DNA of 18,582 bases from Candidatus Moraniibacteriota bacterium (lineage in GTDB: Bacteria; Patescibacteriota; Minisyncoccia; Moranbacterales; GCA-2747515). The position numbers and the translations under genes are program-made. Location of the stretch: contig JAOZUJ010000012.1 of assembly GCA_029938745.1 (NCBI GenBank), forward strand, positions 1 through 18,582, read 5' to 3'. Shown piece after piece: positions 7,196 to 13,606 of this stretch (position 1 is the stretch's first letter; each line of letters opens with the position of its first letter). A model generated the notes under the pieces. The model saw only the letters and a program-made list of their open reading frames with translations, was not told the DNA's origin and made no database searches.

Positions 7196-7287
7196 GTCAT
7201 CTCGAGCGTAGTGAAATGAAGTCGAGAGATCTCAAAACTATTAATTTAGAGATTTCTCTATTCCGCATTTGCTCCAGTCGAAATGAC
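7196..7287. repeat. Dispersed palindromic repeat, copy A
   Basis: The element starts GTCATCTCGAGCG and ends TCGAAATGAC, and the two halves form a long imperfect inverted repeat that includes GAGAGATCTC against GAGATTTCTC. A second copy with the same order of motifs lies at 12235-12346. Copy A ends 28 bases upstream of the smc start codon. Confidence 0.8.
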
Positions 7288-7350
7288 AATTTGAAGTGTT
7301 TTTCATAACTCTCTAATACTATCATATATAAATTATCTTGTCAGAGCAAG

Positions 7351-7392
7351 AAAAAGAAAAAACCACCAGAACAGATTTATCTGTTCTGGTGG
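7351..7392 (-). terminator. Strong rho-independent terminator after the 601-residue orphan
   Basis: A perfect 13-bp stem (CCACCAGAACAGA / TCTGTTCTGGTGG) with a 4-base loop is followed on the minus strand by TTTTTTCTTTTT, only 8 bases past the stop. Confidence 0.9.
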
Positions 7393-7399
7393 AGATTAT

Positions 7400-9205
7400 C
7401 TATTCCTCCTGTCTTTCATATTTTTCAGCACATTGCCAACACATGGCAGATGTTGGATCTTGAGACCAGGGACGATCTGCAGTATTGACACAACTTTCAA
7501 ACTTATCCGAAAGCTCTTCAAACAACTCACCCTCTTTCCATGAAAGAATAGGTTTGCCAGCAGAATCAATAGTTATTTCCAGCTCATCACAATCTATTGA
7601 ATAATCAATATGATCAAGACGATTGAGCCAATCAATAACATCATCGCCAACATAACTAATCTCTTCAATATTGAAATCTATGTTAGCAATATGTTGCCAA
7701 TCTTCCAGTTGTTTACCACAACTGCTACAAAAAACGGGTGTCAACTCAAAGTTATATTTGATCATAAATTTATGGTTGGCAAACGTTTTTGCATTGATGC
7801 CATTTCCTTCACTCCAAAGAGCATAACCATACTGATAAAATCTCGTATTGAAGGAGTCCGAATCCAAATCTGTCGTTAGACTGTCTTCACTACTTTTAAC
7901 ATATTTTGATTCGGGTTGTTTTTTATTGAGAAAAAGTGGTCCATCATTTTTCCTAAAAATAATTAGATCACCTTTTTTCTTCTGAGTCAGATAAAACTGT
8001 AATAAATCTCCCCAATTAGCATAACTTGGATTAGGAAAATTCATAATACAGGTAAATCCATCCTCAACTGCAATTGGTTTAAAGGATTCCCCCTCAAACA
8101 CTATAGACTCCTCAACATTAACACTATTTCGAAATTTTATTTTCGATGCAGAACGAAGTCTGATAGTACCAAACTTTCCAGAGCTAAATTCAACTATTTC
8201 ATCATCATAAGTCTCATAAGGCTCTAGAATGACCTCTTTACATGAACCGCTTACATACATCCCTTTGGTTCCAGGTCTTTCACAAGAATGAAATTTAGTT
8301 ACATGATCAAGGACATACGTACTGATTCCTTCACATCCAAAATTTTCCCCAAGTATCACCTCATCAGCGACAATTTTAGATAATTTCAAAGAAGAATCCA
8401 CTGAAACCATATCACCATGCTTAATCTCAAAAATAAGACTATTCTCAAATTCCACACTGTAAAATCGTGCAGAACCAAAGTCAATACTACAGTGACAATG
8501 ATTACCTGTTACAGAGTAAAACTTGGCCGAACCAAAATTTATTTCTGCAACAGAGCGCTGATCGTTAATTTGAAAATGCTCAACCACAACACAAGCATCC
8601 TCAAAATCAGCTGATTCAAAAAATACATTACCGGTAATATTTTTTATAGCAACTAACTCACTATAAAAGGCCTTACCTAAACGGAGTTCTGACTTAACGT
8701 TTTCAACATAAAAACCATTATCAAAACATGTTTCAGTACAAATAAGCTTTGAAAATATTAATCCACGAAAATCAACATTGTCATCAAAAACCTTTTCAGG
8801 CATATTGACTGTGCCAACAACATGAATTGAAGGATTTTCACGAAGCTTCTCTGCTTGAACTACATCACCTTTACAAAATAATTCAGCAAAGTCATGTTCA
8901 CTGAAACCTTCATGATTTTCAAGATAAACAACTAAGTCTTCAGCCATAATGATAGCATCATCATCGATGTAATTATTTTTACTCATAACATTCTCCTTAA
9001 CCTCATTCAAGAGGTGTGAAGTTTCTTTTCGTACTAATTCCTGCATTCCGCGAGGAATTAATTTTTGAGCCTCTGCCTTTTTTAAACCATTTTTCAGATT
9101 TGCAAAAGTTTGCTTGGACTTACTTTGCTCAAGAGTAAGTACTCCCTTTAACACATTCCGTAATAATTCAAGAGATGAATTATCAGGTTTCTCTAAGCGG
9201 TCCAT
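7400..9205 (-). CDS. Hypothetical beta-rich protein with split Cys pairs, 601 residues
   Basis: Family not recognised. A helical N-terminus (about 1-120, rich in Lys and Glu) is followed by a long strand-rich region (about 130-400) suggestive of a beta-solenoid. This region includes a near-identical pair, INFGSAKFYSV (222-232) and IDFGSARFYSV (241-251), 19 residues apart. The C-terminal part has two CxxC pairs, C493/C496 (CSSC) and C589/C592 (CWQC), which could form a zinc site. There is no signal peptide or membrane segment. The ATG at 9205 has GGAGGA six bases upstream. An internal ATG at residue 74 (8986) also has AAGGAG six bases upstream, so a 528-residue form is possible. It has its own consensus promoter and terminator. 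The role is unknown. Confidence 0.8.
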   Translation of the reverse strand: MDRLEKPDNSSLELLRNVLKGVLTLEQSKSKQTFANLKNGLKKAEAQKLIPRGMQELVRKETSHLLNEVKENVMSKNNYIDDDAIIMAEDLVVYLENHEGFSEHDFAELFCKGDVVQAEKLRENPSIHVVGTVNMPEKVFDDNVDFRGLIFSKLICTETCFDNGFYVENVKSELRLGKAFYSELVAIKNITGNVFFESADFEDACVVVEHFQINDQRSVAEINFGSAKFYSVTGNHCHCSIDFGSARFYSVEFENSLIFEIKHGDMVSVDSSLKLSKIVADEVILGENFGCEGISTYVLDHVTKFHSCERPGTKGMYVSGSCKEVILEPYETYDDEIVEFSSGKFGTIRLRSASKIKFRNSVNVEESIVFEGESFKPIAVEDGFTCIMNFPNPSYANWGDLLQFYLTQKKKGDLIIFRKNDGPLFLNKKQPESKYVKSSEDSLTTDLDSDSFNTRFYQYGYALWSEGNGINAKTFANHKFMIKYNFELTPVFCSSCGKQLEDWQHIANIDFNIEEISYVGDDVIDWLNRLDHIDYSIDCDELEITIDSAGKPILSWKEGELFEELSDKFESCVNTADRPWSQDPTSAMCWQCAEKYERQEE

Positions 9206-9262
9206 ACGGATCCTCCATTAGAAAAGGTTTACGATTTATCGCACTTGCAGTCCATACGGATC
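9200..9262. repeat. 16-bp direct repeat duplicating the start region of the 601-residue gene
   Basis: GCRGTCCATACGGATC occurs ending at 9212 and again ending at 9262, 50 bases apart. Read on the minus strand, the upstream copy carries an ATG in the same GATCCGTATGGAC context as the real start but lacks the GGAGG. It opens an 8-codon frame (9229-9255, MDCKCDKS). Confidence 0.65.
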
Positions 9263-9267
9263 AGCAA

Positions 9268-9289
9268 TTTCTTTGTGTGCACAAAGAAA
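9268..9289. promoter_or_regulatory. Perfect inverted repeat in the leader of the 601-residue gene
   Basis: TTTCTTTGTG and CACAAAGAAA are separated by 2 bases, about 25-45 bases downstream of the predicted start point. The compact symmetry suits a dimeric repressor site; an RNA hairpin is less likely with so short a loop. Confidence 0.45.
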
Positions 9290-9321
9290 ACGACTAAAAA
9301 TTGTTAAACTACTAACCATAA

Positions 9322-9350
9322 ATAATAGCACTTTTTCTGTGTTTTGTCAA
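9322..9350 (-). promoter_or_regulatory. Consensus promoter of the 601-residue gene
   Basis: On the minus strand TTGACA and TATTAT are separated by exactly 17 bases. The start point would be near 9315, giving a leader of about 110 bases that contains the inverted repeat at 9268-9289 and the duplicated start region. Confidence 0.75.
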
Positions 9351-9360
9351 GGGTGTAGGA

Positions 9361-9396
9361 AAAATAAAGAGGATGTGCTTATTTAAGCCCATCCCC
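9361..9396 (-). terminator. Rho-independent terminator after the dehydrogenase gene
   Basis: On the minus strand GGATGGGCTT pairs with AAGCACATCC around a 4-base loop with one mismatch, followed by TCTTTATTTTT. It lies 26 bases past the stop and directly before the next promoter. Confidence 0.7.
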
Positions 9397-9421
9397 TGAT
9401 AATATTCACTTTTTAGTGTGA

Positions 9422-10504
9422 TCATTCAATACCATATGTGCGCAAACCTATTTCACGCGCCACTTTATTGAATTCTTCTTGGTTCGATATTTCTCCGTGT
9501 GTTGCATGTATCATTGCTTCTACGACACAACCAGGGATACTTTTTGAGCCATACACTGGTAATCGCGGTATAAACCATGAGCCGTCCATGGCAAGAGCAG
9601 CTCTATACACAAATCCCCTCCTGAATGGTCGTAACATCCGCGGATGCGTATCATCGATAATAATTGCACCATCTTTGAGATTTTTCATGTGTGGATAAAT
9701 GTCTGACCCTTTTGCAGATATTACTATGACAATGTCTGCTTCACGCAGTGCATCAATGTCAGAATTTGCCACATGAATATCACTTTTATCAAACACACTT
9801 TGTGCAGTTACAATTGTTGCTTTGCACTGCTCTGCTATCAAAAAATCAGCAATGCTTTTGCCAACGTCGCCTGCACCGAAAATAACGATATTTGCATCCT
9901 GCAAAGACATTTGATGTTTCTTTGCAACAGCTTCAAGTGTCATGATTGTACAAAATACCATCCCCTTACGCCCATGTACAAATGGCTCATCCAACATTAT
10001 GCCATGATGTAGTAATATTGATGGACCTCTGCCAGCAATTGCAATTGCATTCACTGAAAAGCAATTTGCAAACTCTTCTAGGCGCTGTTTTAATAGAATA
10101 CATTCCTCTTCGGATGCAACCATATTACGCACCGTATTTGGCGCACCCACAATGATACCTCTACCAGAGAGTCCAGTATTTGCTTTTGTGAGGATTCCTC
10201 CAAAACAGATCTGCGTACGAAATCGTGGATTTTTTGCAAACCATTTTGGTACGACTCCGTTCATGTCACTTTCTGTGCCAGGATACACAAAAAAAACATA
10301 ATCAAAGAAGGACGGTAAATGGTTAGCGGCAAGTAATAATGGTTTTTGCAATACAAATGTTGCAAATAATACCCAACTCATTTGTGCCGCTTCCCCAACT
10401 CTTTTTGTTGTTTTTTTTACTAACGACGTTCTCAGTATAACCGTTGTAAATAAAACTACATTCATTCTGATCGTTTTAGGAACTCTTTTTTTTGTTTTCT
10501 TCAC
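9422..10504 (-). CDS. Rossmann-fold oxidoreductase, acyl-ACP reductase / shikimate dehydrogenase-like
   Basis: The 360-residue protein has a nucleotide-binding Rossmann domain in its second half: NIVIFGAGDVGKSIADFLI (GxGxxG at 210-215), a later DIVIVISAKGSDI strand and an IIIDDTHPR strand. The segment before it (CFGGILTKANTG, then VRNM and GRKGMVFCTIMTLEAV) is arranged like the cyanobacterial acyl-ACP reductase / COG5322 group, and the ADIVI...DDTHP layout also resembles shikimate/quinate dehydrogenases. The substrate is not predictable. The GTG start is supported by GAGGAG eight bases upstream. Residues 2-29 and 30-57 form a tandem duplication. A promoter lies at 10561-10589 and a terminator at 9361-9396. 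It is divergent from the LCP gene. Confidence 0.65.
   Translation of the reverse strand: MKKTKKRVPKTIRMNVVLFTTVILRTSLVKKTTKRVGEAAQMSWVLFATFVLQKPLLLAANHLPSFFDYVFFVYPGTESDMNGVVPKWFAKNPRFRTQICFGGILTKANTGLSGRGIIVGAPNTVRNMVASEEECILLKQRLEEFANCFSVNAIAIAGRGPSILLHHGIMLDEPFVHGRKGMVFCTIMTLEAVAKKHQMSLQDANIVIFGAGDVGKSIADFLIAEQCKATIVTAQSVFDKSDIHVANSDIDALREADIVIVISAKGSDIYPHMKNLKDGAIIIDDTHPRMLRPFRRGFVYRAALAMDGSWFIPRLPVYGSKSIPGCVVEAMIHATHGEISNQEEFNKVAREIGLRTYGIE
10334..10501 (-). repeat. 84-bp tandem duplication at the start of the dehydrogenase gene
   Basis: Two adjacent 84-base units encode residues 2-29 and 30-57, starting KKTKKRV and KKTTKRV and containing MNVVLFTTVIL and MSWVLFATFVL. By codon-by-codon alignment 13 of 28 residues and 55 of 84 bases are identical, so the duplication is old. 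Confidence 0.75.
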
Positions 10505-10560
10505 TTGGCAAACTCCTCGACATTTGGTTAATAAAGAACAAAATACTTACACAATATAAA

Positions 10561-10589
10561 AGTATACAAGTCACACATAAATTATGCAA
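10561..10589 (-). promoter_or_regulatory. Promoter of the dehydrogenase gene
   Basis: On the minus strand TTGCAT and TATACT are separated by exactly 17 bases. The start point would be near 10554, about 50 bases before the GTG. Confidence 0.6.
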
Positions 10590-10659
10590 GAATAATATTA
10601 TACTGTTTTATTAAAAATATTTATTTTTTATAGTTTATATCATAATTCAAATTGTTATA

Positions 10660-10668
10660 TGCTATAAT
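10660..10668 (+). promoter_or_regulatory. Extended -10 promoter of the LCP gene, giving a near-leaderless mRNA
   Basis: TGCTATAAT is a perfect extended -10 (TGn plus TATAAT) with no good -35. The expected start point falls at about 10675, only two bases before the ATG at 10677, and there is no SD sequence. Confidence 0.6.
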
Positions 10669-10676
10669 AAACCAGT

Positions 10677-12215
10677 ATGGATATTATAAAAAAACAAAAT
10701 AAGAAATCTGATTCAGAGAAAGATTCAATACCTACGCTTGATGAATATATGCAATATGAACGTGCATATCCAGAAGAATCTTCATCACAATCACAAAACT
10801 TTCAATATAAAAAAAAGGATAATAAAATTGGCATAAAGATTTTTTGGGTTTCTGTCATTATTTTTATTTTATGTCTTCTGATATCTGGTTGGTTATTGCT
10901 CTCCAAGGCAAGTACAACTATTGAAATTATGTCAGATGGTGAAGAAAAGCATTCTATTGTCAAAACAGTCGTGAGTCTCGTAAATCCACAGTCATATAAA
11001 ACACTTGATGGTTTTGATGATGGACGTATTAATATCCTCCTCCTTGGGCGTGCAAACACGCATAAATCCGGCAAGAATCTGACGGACACAATAATGATTG
11101 CCAGCATTGATACAGATACATATAAACTCTCCCTCCTATCTCTCCCCCGTGATTTGTTGGTGCAAAATAGTTCATTTTATACAAAGATCAATTCACTTTA
11201 TCAAATTGGACTCAAAAACGATGTTGGCACAGATTATCTAATTGATGCAGTCAAAGATGTTACAGGACAAGATATTCATTATTATTTTGTGCTTGATTTT
11301 GAAGGCTTTATTAAAATTATTGATATTTTAGGTGGTATAAATATTGATGTACCACGTCATATCAAAGATGAACGCTACCCTGGCCCGGGATATAGCTATG
11401 AAACATTTGAAGTTTATCCTGGATTACAAGAGTTTGATGGTACAAAAGCACTTAAATATGCTCGCACTCGTCATGATGACGTTGCAGGCGACTTTGGTCG
11501 TGCAAAACGTCAGCAACAAGTGATGCAAGCTGCTCGTAATAAAGCATTTTCTCTTGGTACTATTGTGCATCCAACAAAAATTAGCGATCTTCTGACGGTC
11601 CTGGGTGAACACGTGCACACAAATATTACACCAAATGAGATTGAGCCTTTTATTTCTCTTATCAAAAAAGTAGATACACAAAATATCACGAATGTTGTTG
11701 TTGATGCATGGAAACCTGGAAGCCTCCTTATCTCTGCACGTCATTATAGTAATCGTGGTGGTATCTCTGGTTTAGTGCCACGCATTGGTAACTACAAAGA
11801 AATTCGTGACCGTGCACAAAATATTTTTGATCTCAATAAAATAAAACAACGTCAACAAGAGATTGCAAAAGAGTCCCCAACTATCACTATTATCAACACA
11901 ACAACAAAGAATTCATTAACAAATAATACAACAAGAACATTGCGTGCACTTGGATTTGATAATATTACAATTGGTAAAAAAATTAAAAATAATCAAGATA
12001 CAACAGTTGTCATCGATACGACGAGTGGTACAAAACCGTTTTCACTTGATGAGCTCATCAAAAAGCTTCCTGCACAAAAAAATAATACAATGCAAGATGA
12101 TTATAAAACGGACTTTATTATTATCTTGGGTAATGATATGCTAGATGCATACACGTACACAGAAATTTCACAAGAAGAACTAGAACAAGAAAACGCAAAA
12201 AATATTGATAAATGA
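10677..12215 (+). CDS. LytR-CpsA-Psr (LCP) family cell envelope protein
   Basis: LCP proteins transfer undecaprenyl-linked glycopolymers onto the cell wall or surface proteins, outside the membrane. The 512-residue protein has a hydrophilic cytoplasmic N-terminus (about 1-52), one membrane helix (about 54-75), and the LCP catalytic domain (about 117-290). Visible motifs are INILLLGR, the acidic LTDTIMI (D137), SLPRDLLV (R158/D159), DFEGFIKIIDILGGI, and KALKYARTRHDD followed by DFGRAKRQQQVM. A LytR C-terminal domain follows (about 385-490, starting TITIINTT). It is divergent from the dehydrogenase gene and has an extended -10 promoter that leaves almost no leader. The TGA stop is embedded in a 28-bp perfect palindrome. 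All expected LCP features are present. Confidence 0.93.
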   Translation: MDIIKKQNKKSDSEKDSIPTLDEYMQYERAYPEESSSQSQNFQYKKKDNKIGIKIFWVSVIIFILCLLISGWLLLSKASTTIEIMSDGEEKHSIVKTVVSLVNPQSYKTLDGFDDGRINILLLGRANTHKSGKNLTDTIMIASIDTDTYKLSLLSLPRDLLVQNSSFYTKINSLYQIGLKNDVGTDYLIDAVKDVTGQDIHYYFVLDFEGFIKIIDILGGINIDVPRHIKDERYPGPGYSYETFEVYPGLQEFDGTKALKYARTRHDDVAGDFGRAKRQQQVMQAARNKAFSLGTIVHPTKISDLLTVLGEHVHTNITPNEIEPFISLIKKVDTQNITNVVVDAWKPGSLLISARHYSNRGGISGLVPRIGNYKEIRDRAQNIFDLNKIKQRQQEIAKESPTITIINTTTKNSLTNNTTRTLRALGFDNITIGKKIKNNQDTTVVIDTTSGTKPFSLDELIKKLPAQKNNTMQDDYKTDFIIILGNDMLDAYTYTEISQEELEQENAKNIDK

Positions 12216-12239
12216 CAATAATTTATAAATTATTGTCAT
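12212..12239. repeat. 28-bp perfect palindrome across the LCP gene stop codon
   Basis: ATGACAATAATTTA and TAAATTATTGTCAT are perfect reverse complements with no spacer. The right arm ends in GTCAT, which is also the left end of palindromic repeat copy B, so GTCAT can pair either backward here or forward with ATGAC at 12342-12346. Confidence 0.75.
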
Positions 12240-12346
12240 CTCGAGCGAAGTAAAACGTAGTCGAGAGATCTCAAAATTTTATTAATATAGCAAAGCCTTA
12301 TATTTTAGAGACTTCTCCACTTCGCATGCACTACGATCGAAATGAC
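12235..12346. repeat. Dispersed palindromic repeat, copy B
   Basis: Starts GTCATCTCGAGCG, contains AGTCGAGAGATCTCAAAA, and ends GATCGAAATGAC, matching copy A at 7196-7287. The central loop is longer than in copy A. It ends 12 bases before the pth start codon. Confidence 0.8.
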
Positions 12347-12358
12347 ATTAAATAAAAT

Positions 12359-12892
12359 ATGAAACTAATAATTGGACTCGGAAACCCAGGGAAAGAATAT
12401 GAACAAACAAGACACAATGTTGGCTTTTTGTTTTTAGATGCCTTGAAAGAAAAATATGCATTACCAGAATTTGCATTTCATAAAAAATTCAACGCTGACA
12501 TGACAGAAGGATTTATAGATGAACAAGAAAAAATCATTCTTGCAAAACCACAGACATTTATGAATCGTACTGGACAAAGTGTGCGTGCACTAATTGATTT
12601 TTATAAAATTGTACCAGAAGATATTATCGTAGTTGCTGACGATCTTGATATTGAAATTGGTAATTATAAAATATCAGAGGACACTCGTGCAGCTGGACAC
12701 AATGGCATCCAAAGTGTTATTGATAATATTGGTACACAAGACTTTACACGTGTGCGTATTGGCGTAGAAACAGCAGGCGGACGCAGTGAACGTGGTGAAA
12801 TAGCCGGCGATAAATTTGTCCTGCAAAATTTTACACCACAAGAATTACAAGATGTTGAAGATCTTTTTATTACATTGCAAAATGAAATTTAA
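12359..12892 (+). CDS. pth: Peptidyl-tRNA hydrolase
   Basis: Pth releases peptides from peptidyl-tRNAs that drop off the ribosome, recycling tRNA in the cytoplasm. The 177-residue protein has the family start MKLIIGLGNPGKEYEQTRHNVGF with N9 and the catalytic His H19. Next come KPQTFMNRTGQSV (N69), VVADDLDIEIG (D94) and GHNGIQSVI (N115), then FTRVRIGVETAGGR. The usual Lys/Gly-rich loop before GHNG reads EDTRAAGHNG. There is no SD; the ATG follows palindromic repeat copy B by 12 bases, so any promoter would be inside or upstream of that repeat, or transcription continues from the LCP gene. It ends at a shared terminator. Confidence 0.95.
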   Translation: MKLIIGLGNPGKEYEQTRHNVGFLFLDALKEKYALPEFAFHKKFNADMTEGFIDEQEKIILAKPQTFMNRTGQSVRALIDFYKIVPEDIIVVADDLDIEIGNYKISEDTRAAGHNGIQSVIDNIGTQDFTRVRIGVETAGGRSERGEIAGDKFVLQNFTPQELQDVEDLFITLQNEI

Positions 12893-12912
12893 AAAAACTT
12901 TTTTAAAAGAAA

Positions 12913-12944
12913 ATCACCCAAGTGCTGTATAGTACTTGGGTGAT
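12913..12944. terminator. Bidirectional terminator between pth and the 145-residue orphan
   Basis: ATCACCCAAGT and ACTTGGGTGAT form an 11-bp perfect stem with a 10-base loop. On the plus strand it is followed by CGTTTTAT and on the minus strand by TTTCTTTT, so it can serve both convergent genes. Confidence 0.8.
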
Positions 12945-12948
12945 CGTT

Positions 12949-13386
12949 TTATATTCGTGGCACGCTTTGATACTCCACGTGCAGACACCAGAGCAAGAAA
13001 AGACTATTTCTACTGCTTACCACAAATTTCCAATACACCTTTTCTTTTTCAGACAGCACGCCATCATTATCATTTGTAGTATCAATAATAGCATCGAGTG
13101 CTTGCATCAGATCATCTAATGCTCGTGCAATATGCATCGGTGTTTTACCACCTTTATAATTATATGCATATTCACGAATAATGCTTTCAATTTGAAAATT
13201 TGTAATTCTACACTGCGCTGACACATCTTCAAGACCTTCTTCTGACAACGGTGTTAATATAACATCACTGAGTCGAGTCAATTCTCTCATAACCTTTGCC
13301 GCTTCAATGTCAATAGTTTCAGCACGCACAGCCACTATAGACATGCCACTTATTATATAAAGTACAATAATAATTTTTACAATCAT
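12949..13386 (-). CDS. Hypothetical exported protein, 145 residues
   Basis: I do not recognise this family. Residues 1-22 look like a signal peptide: one Lys, a hydrophobic core (IIIVLYIISGMSIVAV) and a VRA cleavage motif; there is no lipobox Cys. The mature part is mostly helical and acidic, with segments such as AAKVMRELTRLSDVI, IESIIREYAYNY and ARALDDLMQALDAII, and two Cys. The start is supported by GAGGAGG five bases upstream. Its promoter is a perfect TTGACA-17-TATTAT at 13578-13606, so the leader is about 185 bases long and contains a nested fold at 13444-13544. The terminator is shared with pth. A small secreted or periplasm-like helical protein is all that can be said. Confidence 0.72.
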   Translation of the reverse strand: MIVKIIIVLYIISGMSIVAVRAETIDIEAAKVMRELTRLSDVILTPLSEEGLEDVSAQCRITNFQIESIIREYAYNYKGGKTPMHIARALDDLMQALDAIIDTTNDNDGVLSEKEKVYWKFVVSSRNSLFLLWCLHVEYQSVPRI

Positions 13387-13443
13387 GTGTACCTCCTCAT
13401 CTTTTAATTTTCAGACTTGTTTTTTACATTTCATACTATCACA

Positions 13444-13544
13444 ATTCCATCCACAGAAAAATAAATTTATAATATAAATTCACCCGACGTAATTTTGCGG
13501 TAAGGAGGAGATAACCTACAAAATTACGCATCTGTGGACGGAAT
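13444..13544 (-). promoter_or_regulatory. Nested three-helix leader element with an anti-SD loop
   Basis: Read as minus-strand RNA, ATTCCGTCCACAGA at the 5' side pairs with TCTGTGGATGGAAT at the 3' side; its one imperfect position is a G-U wobble. Inside are two further hairpins: CGTAATTTTG with CAAAATTACG (10 bp), and AATTTATA with TATAAATT (8 bp). The larger loop contains CCUCCUUA (plus-strand 13501-13508), complementary to the UGAGGAGG ribosome-binding site at 13392-13399 with one wobble. The layout suggests control of translation of the 145-residue protein. A mobile palindromic element is the alternative. Confidence 0.6.
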
Positions 13545-13577
13545 AATGATAATATACTATGCTAAAAGCAACTATAA

Positions 13578-13606
13578 ATAATATCAAAAAATATCACGTA
13601 TGTCAA
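13578..13606 (-). promoter_or_regulatory. Consensus promoter of the 145-residue exported protein gene
   Basis: On the minus strand TTGACA and TATTAT are separated by exactly 17 bases. The -35 lies over the first codons of dprA on the other strand. The start point would be near 13571, upstream of the nested leader element. Confidence 0.72.

Noticed and set aside
12205..12215. Alternative genetic code with TGA read as an amino acid
   Set aside because: The LCP gene and dprA end at TGA exactly where their families end, so TGA is a normal stop here.
13411..13434. Seven-codon upstream frame (MKCKKQV) in the leader of the 145-residue gene
   Set aside because: It has no ribosome-binding site and frames this short are expected by chance. 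The resemblance to the 8-codon frame before the 601-residue gene (both with CK) is too slight to rely on.
13444..13544. DnaA boxes or replication origin
   Set aside because: TGTGGA appears in both outer arms, but neither matches TTATCCACA well, there is no cluster of boxes, and no dnaA or dnaN lies nearby.
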